A stretch of DNA of 64,000 bases from Dryococelus australis. Taxonomy: Eukaryota > Arthropoda > Insecta > Phasmatodea > Phasmatidae. Shown one piece after another: positions 1 through 10,929 of the stretch. The stretch spans positions 208,438,709-208,502,708 of the forward strand of contig CM057009.1 in assembly GCA_029891345.1 (NCBI GenBank), read 5' to 3'. Position numbers and translations under genes: made by a program. A model generated the notes under the pieces. It was not told the DNA's origin, did no database searches, and saw nothing but the letters and a program-made list of their open reading frames with translations. Every line of letters starts with the position of its first letter. Position 1 is the first letter of the stretch.

Positions 1-1300
1 TTCAATTCATTTTTCCTCTCTAGGGACTATGGTAGAGCTGTAACCACTTTCTGTCACCAGTGAAAAGCCTTTTTATCAAATTTGACTTATGTTTTTACTA
101 TTTTTATGTAAAACTTCAGTTATTTCTTTAAGTGATTGTGCTAGTCCAAGGCATGTCTAAACCAACTGCAGTTTGGTTAGCATTATCATTTTTTAATAGC
201 AAATAGAATTTTCACCCTATTTGCAATCATGTGTGTATGCAACACAGTAACTAAAACTACACAACTTTATCTATAAAATCTGCAGGAAGTTTGAACTAAT
301 TTTAAAAACCAAAGAGTTAAATAATTGGTTGATAAAATGGTGCCATTTAAGCAATCAATCTAATTTTTTTTTTTAATGAGTGTAATAATGTACATTAATT
401 TTCATTGTAACCATTAAAAATGTTACTTTACAACTCAGGACAGACATACTAAGTTTTACCAAGAAATTATGCAGTGCAAGTTTTTTGGAAGGTATCTTTC
501 TTGCGTGACATTTGACATTAAGCTTTCTTTGCATCTTCTAACCACTATTGTAACATCTCTTTGGCAGTTCTTGAACTAAGATAACATTGCACTTACACTA
601 CAAATGTATTGTGGATTATATTGCCATTGGACCCCAACAAATTAGATAAGGTGTATTTCTGTAAACAGGTGTCACTTTGACACACTTTTTTTTTCTTTCT
701 TTTTTTTTTTTTTTTTTTCCACTTTCTTTCAAATTTCCTTACATTTCACAAAAGTTGTTTCAGATGTTCAGTGGTAAAATTGGCACCACTGAATACCCTA
801 CCTGTTACAAGTGGCCCCTGTTTACAGTACATTATAAGCTATCTTCCTTTGCATTTTTAATGTGTTAATGTAATTTCTTTTAAAATATTTTATTCTTAGT
901 GCTTACTTTATATTATTCCTATCTGCACTGTTATTATTATGTGTTTCTTTTCTTTTTTCAATTTACTAGGTTTAGTTAATGATATTCTTCACATGTTTCT
1001 TTGTTCAGAATGCAGTAACTTCATAAATATTTAATAACATTTTTGTGTTTCTAATACTTTGTTAACAGTAAGGTAAAACTGAAATAAAAACAGGCTCAAT
1101 TTCTCATTCCAAGTTAACTATATCAGTTTGAACCAAATGTAAATAATGTGTACATTTTATTGTAATAATAAATTTTCTTCACAAAACAGTTTTATATTTG
1201 TTATTGAGTTAATTATAGTTGATAGTTGTAACAAAAAGCATTTCTATCTTGTCAGTGGAGTTGTCATTCTTTTTTTTCTTGTGCTAATGCACAGTTGCAT
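1..1300. other. AT-rich non-coding DNA
   Basis: AT-rich sequence with T-runs (a long one near 700). I see no coding similarity in any frame; the short open frames are low-complexity. It may be host intergenic or intronic DNA. Confidence 0.6.
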
Positions 1301-1324
1301 TGTGGTGCTCTGATGTTAGGTTAG

Positions 1325-2334
1325 AAGCCTTAAACTTACCTTTGATGATGGCGCATTGATGTGGCTGGTAACTTCTGGGTCCAGAGTAGATTGGTCGTTT
1401 ATGTTCCAGTGGAATACAATGCTCAGCTATGGTCGTTCGATGGAGTGGGTTTCCTGCTGCAAAAACTTCTCGTCGTTCGTCCAGAATGCATTACACCATC
1501 TCCCTGTATTCCGGAGGAACCACGTGATCGAGTTCGTCTAGTTGATCTCTGAGCACGTTACCAGTTGGTCGGGATTCATTGCCATACACCATTCGCCTTT
1601 TCTTCAGGCCGAAATAAATCCTATGGGTGGCTGGCTCAACAATGGCTTTTTGTTCGCTGAGCCAGGGGATACCCAAGATGGTATCCTCCCGTAGGTCCTC
1701 AGACATGAGTGGTGTGGTGATGTTGTCCACATCTCTGATTCGGATGGTAATCAGTGTCTCTCATTTTGATTCCCCCATGCTCTGCTTCATTGTGAGCTGT
1801 AGTACCTGTGTATTCGGTGTAATCTCACTCATGTCCACAAATCTGATTCGCATAAATTATGACTGGCTGCTGCGTCTATTAATGCATGGCATTGTTGCTC
1901 ATTTAAATGTACTGCAATTATAATAATTCTGTTTTGTGTTTGGTTGATTTGCTGTATGCTTGGTTGCTGACTTTCGATTTTTTACCTTTTCTACTGGTTG
2001 AGGAGGCATTGTACCATGGGGGCCTTTTGCCCTGGGGTTGTGAGCGTCCGGCTCGCCTACCCCAATGGTCCATTCCCATCGGTGGGTTGTTGATCTGCGG
2101 TTGGTTGCATTTTGGGCACTGATTGTGCCAATGTATTTTGCCTTCTCTTTTGTCATAAAGGCATGCAAATGGCAGCACACATGGGCCTCCTACCATGCCC
2201 GAGGTTGCTGATGTCCGTGCTGCCATCTTGGGTTCGGGGTATGTTCTTGTCCGGAACACACCTGCTCCTACTACCTTGGTCACTGCTGGTTGCTCCTCTG
2301 TCCAGATGGCCAGGAGTAATGTGTGGAATACCAT
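1325..2334 (-). pseudogene. Ty3/Gypsy gag-protease remnant (family A)
   Basis: Minus-strand remnant of a Gypsy polyprotein. Around 2080-2180 a decayed zinc-knuckle-like stretch ends in HWHNQC. At about 1870-1890 lies the retropepsin active-site region, read as LIDAAASHN where D-T/S-G-A is usual. At 1560-1730 is the C-terminal protease flap and helix region (DTILGIPWL, then VEPATHRIYFG), followed down to about 1330 by the linker into reverse transcriptase (LHRTTIAEHC, then YQPHQCAIIK). The same series of motifs occurs in the elements at 35.7 and 45.1 kb, so the three belong to one family. An in-frame stop lies near 1490 and a frame change near 1800. Homology stops at about 1330, where the DNA reads AAAGGTAAGT on the minus strand, a consensus splice donor. 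The protease would process Gag-Pol; this copy is inactive. Confidence 0.7.
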
Positions 2335-2529
2335 ATAGGCCTACGTGTTTTTGTGTATAATGGTAAAAACAAAATGTATATAATGTCAGCTTGCTTGAAT
2401 AGGTTTCCTCAGCGAGCTCCCAATGCCTCCACACGAGTCGATTTTATCAGCGCTCGATCACATCTCAGTACAGAGAAGCAGCTTGCCTCTGTTCAGGTCG
2501 AGAGAATACAACTAGTCCTCTAACATGTA

Positions 2530-3950
2530 AAAAGGTGGGCAAAAGCAAGTACATGACTGTGACAGGTGGAATAATACAATAATTATCATAGCAGTAGTTG
2601 TTAACTTCCCAGCAAGCCCTGTACATACACAGTGTTACTTAGTTGAAGCAAAAGTTACAAGGAACCTGTAACGAGGGCCAGAAAGGCACTGTGCCTACTG
2701 TGGCATGACTAGCCTACACAAAAATCACAGCTGCCTGGCAGGACTGCACGCTGACAGGTGCCCCATAGCTCGGAACATCTAAATTTTTGTACTTTCTGCA
2801 CGTGCCTTCTTCACCACAAATATGCTTACTGCATGCTGCCAGGAGACCCTCGAAGAAAATAAAAATCTCAAATTCCATACTTTTGCAAGCATCTATCTCA
2901 CAGCGGATAGGCTGACTGACCATCACCACTACACAGCGGCACAGTGTGCTGACATGTGGCCCCCTGTTCTGAATAATACAATCAACACGGCTGGGTGAAA
3001 CAATTCATACTTTTGCAAGACAATTCATATCATCACACTCCCTTAAGGGGTCAATTGTACGGCGGTATTCATACATCGCTCTGTTCACATTCGAGGCTGC
3101 TTGCATCTGAATAACACACACATCCACAGTCTAGAAGATGGTTTTTCAAGTGGTCACAAAGAGGAGGAGGTGAAAAAGAATCGAGCTGCTGCAGGAGATA
3201 ACCACTGTAAGCACCATTATTCATTAAGGATTCCCACTGTGTAAAAGGGCTGCTTGGAAGAGCATGTGTGCGCACACCCAGCACATGTGCCACTGAGAGT
3301 GACCATTTATATTATTGAACTATAGGCTTAGTGTATCAGTCCTACCTGACTGTCCCATTAGCATATGTAGTTATCAGCGCAATCACTCGCCCACACTCAT
3401 CAAAGCAGTAGGAAGTAACTAACATTTCTCTCTTTCTAAGACAGGTGGCATGCGAAGGCATGTACCAACGAACATAAAGCTGCTCACCTTAGAAATGAGG
3501 CTTCACACAGTCACACAACACAAGGCTACCTTACTCATGCTTACAAATGCAGAGTGCCGGCCACAGCATATATATATATATGCTGAGGTCTTTGCACAGC
3601 AGTAAAAAAACATGCTAGAGAGCGTTTTCACTCACCAAAGAATGCTGATTGGAAGGTGCTTCACTGTCAGCAAAGTTGGCTGCGAGGTAGACAGTGTGAA
3701 ATGCTGACTCTGGCAGATGCATATACAAAACTATATAGGGAGTAGTGGATGGTGGGGTACATATACAATAGAAGCTATATGGTGGATGAGGGACACAGTT
3801 TATTTCTTGCCCCTTTCCTTTTGTTCGATGCTCCCCACTGTAGTATGGGCCACTCCCTCTGCACCTTTCAGAGCATACATGTGTTTGTCCCCTCTACAGA
3901 GGTTGCGTAGCATGTACCATACATTGCTGCTACAGTTCATATATAATTAT
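2530..3950. other. Non-coding spacer
   Basis: No coding similarity, LTR pair or RNA gene recognised. There is a short (TA)n run near 3571-3580. A cysteine-rich open frame of 71 codons at 2714-2929 (minus) matches nothing I know. Confidence 0.45.
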
Positions 3951-3954
3951 CTCT

Positions 3955-4330
3955 TAGCTTGCACTGAGATCTGGTGGTGGTCGCAGCCTCTTGCTCTACT
4001 GTTAACAAGGAATAAAAGTGCCTTTTTATATATGTCGCCTTGTACTGAGATTCTGTAGTTGCAATCTCACTTTATATGGTTTTTTTACTCTCTACTCAAT
4101 TATTTTATTCATACAGATGACTAATAAATCACTTGTATGTTACTCTTGTACAGAGATACAGCAGTTGCATGACCTGTTTATGGGTAACGAGTATGTGGTC
4201 CACTCCAGTCGGTTAATGAGCACCTTTAAATCACCTTGCTCTGCGATTTGGTGGCTACAAGGCCTGTTTATAAGTATCGAGGAATTGCATGAGTATGTTT
4301 TGTCACTCCAGTCAGGTAATGAACACACTC
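3955..4330 (+). repeat. Degenerate tandem repeat, unit about 80-107 bp
   Basis: Four diverged units each begin with CTTG(C/T)ACTGAGAT-like sequence, at about 3958, 4038, 4145 and 4233. The last two also share CCTGTTTAT, then CACTCCAGTC and GGTTAATGA/GGTAATGAA. No coding potential is recognised. Confidence 0.55.
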
Positions 4331-4429
4331 GCACACACACACATTTTTTTTTTGTGACTCACCACATCAAATGATACATATTTATTTTATTCATATTTGT
4401 TACAGTCACCATATCTCTTGGTCTCTCAC

Positions 4430-4880
4430 ACTATATGGTTAATTTCATCGCTTTTTTACATACATTGGATGTTAAAAAAATTACATAATATACGATGCTT
4501 TAAACACTAATGACAAAACAATATACTCAGTTTCAATTTTTAAAAAGCATGGTTAATTTTACATACATTACAGACATACTATTCTTTCAAAAAATAAATA
4601 TCAAAACATTATGATCATTCTTATTTTCAAAAAAATGAAACAACTTGTTAATCTCATCACTTTTTTTTTACATATATTACAGCCAGATATTAAACTTAAA
4701 AAAAAAAAAATTGGGAAAACATTATGCTCATTCTTAATTTTCACAAATGAATAAATATAGTTATTTTCATCACTTTTTTACATACAGTATGGTCAGCTAT
4801 TGTGCTTTAAAAAGTAGATGGAAAAACAATTACACTCATTTTTCAAAAGACGAAACAACATACACACACCTTAATGAGTG
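4430..4880 (+). repeat. Degenerate tandem repeat, unit about 105-115 bp
   Basis: Four units recur with the series GTTAATTTCATCAC, a T run, ACATACATTACAG, an A run and then ATTCTTAATTTTCA. They start at about 4438, 4551, 4647 and 4760. The block is AT-rich and lies just outside the P1 gene cluster. Confidence 0.6.
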
Positions 4881-5095
4881 ATGTACTCATTCTTAAAGAA
4901 AAAAAACGAAACATTCAGTCACTTTAAATATTTGGTATATATTTAAACCACCGCCTCTTCTGCACAAGCATGTTACAATTTATATTTGCTACAGTATTTC
5001 TCTCTCACATAGTTACATTTAAATTGCAAGTATGCAAAATTTGTAATTACAGCCAAGCACTTACAAGGAGTACAACAGTCTGGCAAACAGTTGTT

Positions 5096-5335
5096 TCAGG
5101 GCCTCCTTTCTCTCACTAGCTGTGAACTGGCTGAAGTCAGGTAGGCATGCAGGTCGCCGACATCGGGGGCGGCCCTGGCTGTCTGGGTTGCCATTTCTCT
5201 GGTGGTGATGGCAGGTGTAGACTTAGCAACATCTACTGCCCACCTGCATCGGTGCTTGGTGGTGGCCAGCAGTCTGCACCTTGATGGTGATGATGGTTGG
5301 CTGGCAGCTGCCATAAACTCCTCCAGTTCTATCAT
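5096..5335 (-). pseudogene. Possible frameshifted 3' end of gene W
   Basis: An open minus-strand frame of about 79 codons lies directly beyond gene W, in another frame. It has Ala/Ser/Arg-rich composition (SQPSSPSRCR) and no recognised domain. It could be the shifted tail of W or chance coding in GC-richer DNA. Confidence 0.25.
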
Positions 5336-5377
5336 CAGTTGGGGAGCTGTGTCCTTCGCTGGCTCGGAGGTGACTGT

Positions 5378-5887
5378 TCACCTTTGTGATGTTGGTGGAG
5401 GCTGACTGATGGTGGCACCATCATCCTCTAGCAACAAGATCACCACATTTTCATCATTTCCGATGACTGGTAGTGACGAAGCATCCTCGATGAAGGTCGA
5501 CCCAGCCGTGGCAGCAGCAGCAGCGGCATCATCATGTAGGAGTGCATAAGTTATCACCTCATCATTGCTGCATGGTTGCATGTCCAGCTGCATGTGGTGG
5601 ATGACACACCGCCCTGGTGGAACACATTCTACCATCTACTGACTGTGTTCATACGCACATGGTGTATGCACCACCAGCCAGAGTGATGCCCCATCACAGG
5701 TCTCTGAATACAACCGATGTCCATTGTCGGTGTCCAGGTCCCTGATGTACTCGATGCTACCCTTGCCTCGTGTCACAATGGTGAAGACAGTTTTTGGCGC
5801 GATTGGGAGACTCATGATGCACTGATGGTGGCAGGTCGGACACACCAGTCTTATATAGTTATTCCTTACATGTGATGTCACAGCCAC
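5378..5887 (-). pseudogene. Gene W: cysteine-rich Polinton accessory protein (Y/Z/W family)
   Basis: A frame of about 170 codons interrupted by one TAG near 5636; the reading frame is the same on both sides. The N-terminal half has CPTCHHQC followed by VFTIVTRGKG, then NGHRLYSETCDG and VVHTPC. This spacing parallels gene Z (SGKIYRCTEECTG, then MEEC), so I infer that W is a diverged paralogue of Z and Y. The C-terminal half has a run of alanines (DDAAAAAATAG) and an acidic stretch (LLLEDDGATI). No signal peptide or membrane segment is obvious. It is last in the minus-strand series X-Y-Z-W, about 140 bp after Z. A likely counterpart in P3 at 61.75-61.85 kb reads NGERIATYTEDG. The function is unknown. 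Confidence 0.55.
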
Positions 5888-6030
5888 CTCAGAAGTTCGG
5901 TCTCTAGCAGCAGATGATATGCCCTACAAACAGTTTCCCAACACTTGCACTTGCTATGACAGGTCAATTCGCCCTCAGCAGTCATAGTTTCGGCATCCAT
6001 GCTGTTCATTAGAAGTAATGGCAATTTTTT

Positions 6031-6504
6031 TCACTTATGTATACTGAAAATGTGGGAGGAGCATGGTAGAATCCACTTCCTGTCACATTCTTCCATTGTA
6101 GTTGTATGTATATGACCTGTACACTCCTCGGTGCATCGGTAGATCTTACCACTGTCTTCCTCGCATAGTGCAAAGGCCACCTGCCTGTCCTCGCACTGCC
6201 ATTCGATAATAGCTTCAAAATCTGCCTGCACTTTGAGAATGCGCCCATTTGTAGGAAGCTGACTGTTAGGCCTCAAATTGATGATGGCACATCTGTTGTA
6301 CTTGCTGCATGGCTGAACCTTGCTGTGACACTCATCGTAGCTGTCTTGATAACCCCACATATGGTGTTCATCATCGCACACCTTTACTTCTTTGTACCTC
6401 AGTTCAGGTTTGGACACGACTCGGTGATAGTAGACATAGTATTACTCGTAGAGGTTAGCATCTTCCGGCCGGAACTGCACACGCCCAAATTTGTCGAAGT
6501 CCAT
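6031..6504 (-). pseudogene. Gene Z: cysteine-rich Polinton accessory protein (Y/Z/W family)
   Basis: The start is taken as the ATG at 6504 (MDFDKFGRVQF). The frame runs 158 codons to 6031 with a single in-frame TAA near 6444, so it was probably intact until recently. It has about a dozen cysteines. Key motifs are VKVCDDEHH, CSKYNRCAIINLRPNSQLP and EECTGHIHTTTMEEC. The LRP(N/D)S-x-LP and ECTG-x2-H-x-T-x-M motifs recur in gene Y next door. The conserved cysteines suggest a disulphide-rich or metal-binding fold, but I recognise no named domain. It starts 64 bp after Y ends, consistent with co-expression. The function is unknown; a structural or secreted role is only a guess. Confidence 0.6.
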
Positions 6505-6567
6505 GGTTGACTCTCCTTGGTGCTGCACTGACACAGACTGCAGGTGCGATGTAACACTCATTGCTTC

Positions 6568-7023
6568 TTAAATGTAATTTGTAGCTAGAAATGCCTCACA
6601 GGTGAGTGGGGAACGCATTGTCTTCTGTGTAACTGTGCCACGCATCATGGCAGTCATATGCTGTTCGCCTGTGCAAGTTTCATTTCAGCTAGTAATTCCG
6701 GCAGAATGGTACAACTCATATGTAATTGTTCGCATGAACCATGCCTGGCATGTATACTCTTTGTTTGCACATACCATTAGGGAAGCTGTAGTACATGGCA
6801 GCATGGAGTCAGGTCTCAAATAGTATACCAGGCCGGCGCTAGTACTGCATGGCATCGCATAAAGGTATAGGCATTACCCTTCCATTTGACTCACCCAGTG
6901 TTCGAGCCCGGTACAACATTCGACTTGCTCTGGCCATCCAGGAGGTTTGAAGTGCACATATTTGTAGCTGATTGTGACAACATTGTACTTGCTAATGGCC
7001 AGCGGGTTAAATGCAGTATACAT
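6568..7023 (-). pseudogene. Gene Y: cysteine-rich Polinton accessory protein (Y/Z/W family)
   Basis: The ATG at 7023 lies 20 bp beyond the stop of X. The frame runs 152 codons to a TAA at 6568 and carries two in-frame stops but no frameshift. The N-terminal part reads KYNVVTISYKYVHFKPPGW then EQVECC. The central motif is GLVYYLRPDSMLPC, and the C-terminal part has ETCTGEQHMTAMM. The P3 copy at 62.77-63.26 kb keeps KYEDVTIGYHKVHFNPLGL, EQVKLC and VYYLRPDSKL in the same order. That conservation between diverged elements shows selection on the protein. It shares its central and C-terminal motifs with Z, so the two are tandem paralogues. The function is unknown. Confidence 0.62.
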
Positions 7024-7042
7024 GGAGAGAGAGAGAGACAGT

Positions 7043-7285
7043 TTAAGAAAACTCATGCACATGTATGGTTTCCAAATTACATATTAGTTTAATGCCAGCA
7101 TAAACTATGAGTGCTTTCACCTTGTTCAACATCGACATGTCGCTGTCTAGCAGGCTTGTAACACATTCTCTATATGTTGTCTCAGACCGCTGGAAGTCCT
7201 CAGCCCAGTACCTTTTGCCAATAGTGAGGTTGGTCGGAGCCTTGTACTGAGCATTACCATTCAGTTTTGCAAGCAACCCGTCCAT
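7043..7285 (-). pseudogene. Gene X: conserved Polinton accessory protein, unknown function
   Basis: An open frame of about 80 codons begins MDGLLAKLNGNAQYKAP and ends AGIKLICNLETIHVHEFS. In P3 (63.26-63.64 kb, minus) the matching frames read TIDGLLGKLN and, at the end, YGGMKPGINVKNTHIIEFS. Both copies end in (H/I)EFS immediately before gene Y. The P1 copy seems to lack its N-terminus; upstream, at 7.3-7.8 kb, lies a tandem repeat block. No named domain is recognised. Position and orientation put it in the same transcription unit as Y, Z and W. Confidence 0.55.
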
Positions 7286-7319
7286 TCATGTGTGTGGTAC
7301 TGTGGTTGGCCCTAATCAT

Positions 7320-7760
7320 TGGACCAGTATATATATATTTTCTAGTCACCACCTCTGTGACCTTAGTAATGTGTAATAGTCTCTAGACTATGTGTACTTA
7401 CATGTGTTCATATGCTGTCTTCATTCGTGTACCAAGCCTGCAATTACTGGTCGACATACACTGTCCTTTGCACCGAACCTTCATTATTAGTGGCTATCCT
7501 ACCACCACTCTAACCGTAGTAACTTAGTAGTGTGTAATAGTCTTCAGAATGTGCATACTTACATGTGGTCATACACTGTCTTCACTCGTGTACCAAGCCT
7601 GTAATTACAGGTGGTCATATACCAAACCTTCAGTACTTAGAGGTGATAATACTCTATCTTCACAACCTTCTATGTCCATATGTACAAGCAGTCATATGAG
7701 AGTACCAAGCCTGTACTTACAGATATATATAATACACTCGCATCTTCATTGCTGGTACTT
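7320..7760 (+). repeat. Tandem repeat, unit about 160 bp, 2-3 copies
   Basis: The series TGTGTAATAGTCT, TACTTACATGTG, CTGTCTTCA and TCGTGTACCAAGCCTG occurs at about 7369-7450 and again at 7530-7610. A third partial copy (GAGTACCAAGCCTGTACTTACAG-like) lies at about 7697-7722. It sits between gene X and the capsid gene. Confidence 0.6.
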
Positions 7761-7930
7761 TTGATCCCACCACTGGAGTCCAAGGCCCACAATCGCAGTA
7801 GTAGCACGTTCATGCACAGGCATTATCTGCAATGCCTTCACTCGACACATGTGTGGTTCGTCATGTACCGAGACTTGAGTACGCGTAACAAGGGACACTT
7901 ATACAATGTTTGTACATCATATACAGCTGC

Positions 7931-8191
7931 GATGCAATGGATACTCAGCCATCGCTTCTAATCTGGTCCAGCGATGAAGACAATGCTATCTGGCTTCACA
8001 ATCAACATAAGGGTGAGTACATAGCGTATTTTATCGTATTCGACATTCCCATTGCTTCAACTGAGATTGTGATAATGTTTCTTCAGCCATGTAATTGCCA
8101 CCTTGCTTTTCTTGTTGAACTCGTGCCAGGGGAAGGGTGGCAGGAAGTTACATGTAGATGTTCTACCATACTCGTACACTATGCATATTAA
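7931..8191 (+). CDS. Hypothetical small open frame in P1
   Basis: An 86-codon plus-strand frame starting MDTQPSLLIWSSDEDNAIW. It faces the end of the capsid gene across about 100 bp. No domain or paralogue is recognised. It is open throughout in a region where most real genes are broken, which may be chance. Confidence 0.25.
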   Translation, partial: DAMDTQPSLLIWSSDEDNAIWLHNQHKGEYIAYFIVFDIPIASTEIVIMFLQPCNCHLAFLVELVPGEGWQEVTCRCSTILVHYAY

Positions 8192-8289
8192 TCTAATTAT
8201 AAAACCGCATTGGACATACAACCCTGAAAATTCGCGTACATTGTGACAGCCGAGTGATGGTGAATAGGCTATTTATGACAATATCTGAT

Positions 8290-9541
8290 TTATACGATCG
8301 CATACATTATATGTTTCCTGTCATGGATTATTAGAGCCTACGTCTGAGTATTGGCTGGGAAATTAGCCAAAGCAGTCAATTCATTGCAACAGTCAACAAC
8401 ACTGCTCTGTATTCTGTCGTCTTTTTACTCATGTTGAAAACGAGCAGAGTGGCCATGTTTGCGAACTCTGCAGGTGTGAACATCAAAGGCAGTGGCAGGC
8501 TGCAATAGTAATCACTCGGTGTGTCTGCATACATTTGATGTGGTACCAAGTATATATTGTTTGCATTATCAATATTTGGATTGTCATATGGGCAACATTC
8601 GGAATTGAGGTTGACTTTCATGTTTTGTGTATTAGAATGATCAAATTTCGAGCACTGTGACGATGTTTTGTTGGCCAGTCTGAATTGGTATAACTATATA
8701 ATGTGGCTTCTTGCTCAGGGAGCTTGTTTTTAAATTCCAGTTTACACTCATAGCTAGTGGGATGTTCGGATATGTCTAGAGACTCCAAGACCAGAACGCC
8801 ATATCGGCATTCCTGCCTTTCTCCACATACTTTAGAAATTTCACTCGTTGCGGCACTTTAACCTGCAAATTAGACAGCCATTCTATTGACTGGATCGCCA
8901 GTGTCATGATATCTGGTGCAGCTGCAGTATCCAGCAAGGCATTGGCTTGTATAATGACCATGAGAATAATTAACTGTTGCTTGGAATTAATAATCACAAG
9001 CTGATGATCCTCGGAAAAGCCCAACAACATAGCCAGCGGAATACAAATTTCTTATTTTCCATTCGGATACACTAGCACATAATAGTCTTCTTCGATTCCC
9101 CAGCTGGTCATTTGGGCTGTGGAAAGTAAATTGTGTGTTAGCAAGAGGTAATTTTTAATAATTCCAGTAATTCTGACATCTTGGGTTGCATCAAATTTGC
9201 TTCCATTAAGCTTGTATGTGATCCAGCTTTTCATGTGTAATATCCCATTGCGAATGATCCTAGTCGATACAGCTACTGCATTGCCAGCCTTTGTTATCGT
9301 TACCTGAAACCTCAAATAGGAATTACATGGTACCATGTAGACATCTTGGTTTTGTACTGGTATTCGAAGCTCGGATTAGGGGATGTATGGAACTGGTAGA
9401 TACAGCGTGAGGCTTAGTGATTGAGTTTTCGAACTCACCGGCTATATCATGTTTAGAATTTTCCCATCCATAATATTTCACTGATAATCTTAATCCATGT
9501 ATAAACTCACTTTTGCAGTTGTTAGCACACTGGATGGTCAC
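8290..9541 (-). pseudogene. MCP: Polinton major capsid protein (double jelly-roll)
   Basis: The major capsid protein builds the icosahedral shell from trimers of double jelly-roll subunits. From the N-terminus the pieces match the Polinton/adintovirus pattern I know. They are FRIPVQNQDVYMVPC (9335-9370), NGILHMKSWITYKLNG (about 9200-9250), a GIIKNYL segment, the second barrel entry AMLLGFSEDHQLVIIN (about 8990-9035), and VKVPQRVKFLKYVEKG then FWSWSLYE (about 8770-8860). After these come VNLNSECCPYDNPNID (8570-8620), FTPAEFANMATLLVF, and the terminal NFPANTQT with ALIIHDRKHIMY (8290-8360). The total is about 410 codons, shorter than a full protein. Several frameshifts and stops separate the pieces. 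The gene lies directly downstream of the minor capsid gene on the same strand. Confidence 0.85.
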
Positions 9542-9604
9542 CTTGCACTGACATCCAGTTTAGTACGTTAAGCAGCTTTTGTTTTTTTTGTCTGCTTAAA
9601 TTTC

Positions 9605-10310
9605 AGTCCCATCCTTTCACAGGTGGAAGTAAACGGTTATTGCTTTGCCTTGGAAATTAATCAAACGACTATCATGCTCTACGATTGACACAAACACCTC
9701 CTATACACTCTCTGTGACAACTGGTAAGTAAATGGGAGTCTTTGGCACGTCCACTAGTTTAAACCCCGGCAGTACCACTGCTGAGAATTCATTTAGTGTT
9801 TGACTGGACTTTCCATTGAGATACAAGCCAGTCACTAAATTACAGTTTATTCTTATTGTTTTCATAAGGATATATTTACTGGGTTAGTTGATTTGTGCAG
9901 TTTGTTGGCTTCATATGTCATATTCAGGAACCCCAACATGGCTGCAGGCATATAATTTTGTGCGAAATGTATCCGAGCTCTACTATAAATTTCGCTGTGT
10001 AGCATATTGGAGTTTCCACGGAACTTCAATGCCACATCTGGTCCCAATTCTCGCTTCAAATAGTCATCTATGGCTTCTATTTTATACGAATCAATGTGAA
10101 TACACACCTCACCGCTCTTCCCATTCTCCTTAATGAATCAGAATATACAATTATGTTCATCGATATTTGGTATGAAGAAACATGTTTGAAATTCGAATAA
10201 AGAAATCTTATACCCCCCTCTAATTTCAGGGGCGGGAAGTGCGCGGAACGTAGTTCCAAAGTGCCATCCATCAAGATCAGAGTTGCCAAAATGACTGCTT
10301 ATTACAGCCA
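9605..10310 (-). pseudogene. Polinton minor capsid (penton-like) protein
   Basis: The minor capsid protein of Polintons is thought to form capsid vertices. The N-terminal piece, GGYKISLFEFQTCFFIPNID (about 10170-10230), corresponds to the family's conserved opening containing S-I-P-N. It is followed by IHIDSYKIEAIDDYLKREL and PAAMLGFLN (9900-10090). After a frame change come INCNLVTGLYLNGKSSQTL (about 9800-9850), PGFKLVDVPKTPIYLPVV (about 9720-9780) and FQGKAITVYFHL (9625-9665). Length and motif order match the roughly 230-residue family. At least two stops and one frameshift are present. It lies between the protease and the major capsid gene, as in related elements. The family call is firm; the penton assignment is from general knowledge. 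Confidence 0.75.
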
Positions 10311-10379
10311 TTGTAATCTCATTATGTATGTGACAGAAACCTCAGAACTAAATGTTCTCAGTTCACTTCCTGTGGGCAC

Positions 10380-10840
10380 TGCTTGGTTTCGTAGTTTTAT
10401 TATATTCTAGAACCTCTCGTGTATGTTTCAGTTCAGGTGGAGCCCATAAGTTACCATTGCTGTCATAGTAATCAACTATATTTTCGTGATTTCTATATGT
10501 AACCCAGTGTGCCTCTGGTCCTCAACTGATGTTCAGGTTTATTACACTGCTCTCCACTCAGCTGGGTGGTGCGGGAGTCTGTCCTGCATGAAAACACCTC
10601 GAAATTTAGGTACTTGTAGTTTCTGAGCGAACTTTTCTATATCAATGTTCGTGAGTGGTTCATTCGGCAGACCCCTTAAGATTTTCCGAGTGCTTAGAAT
10701 CTTCCCACACACTTCCTTTGTCTTCTTCCCACCGCCCTCCTTTTCCTCCTACCTCCCCTTGCCAATACGCGCGAAGGTATAGACCTTGCCCGTTTTTGCT
10801 CCTCTGGCTAGCGATACCATTTTTCGATTATGTCAGATAG
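10380..10840 (-). pseudogene. PRO: Adenain-like cysteine protease (Ulp1/adenovirus type)
   Basis: Polinton PRO is a C5/Ulp1-type cysteine protease thought to mature capsid proteins. A basic N-terminal part starts MVSLARGAKTGKVYTFARIG near 10820. Then come LPNEPLTNIDIEKFAQKL and VPKFRGVFMQDRLP (10580-10690), a typical substrate-binding opening. After two stops and a frame change come EAHWVTYRNHENIVDYYDSNG and LWAPPEL (about 10420-10510), carrying the catalytic His and Asp. The C-terminal segment with the catalytic Cys is not seen before the stop near 10380, so the copy is truncated as well as interrupted. It sits just upstream of the minor capsid gene. Confidence 0.78.
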
Positions 10841-10929
10841 ATTATAAGAGCTGGTTATTCTCTGCTTTTGCCGAATTGACTGCTCTCACAATCCCACTAG
10901 CTCAAGAAATCAAATTCCCTAATGGTCCA

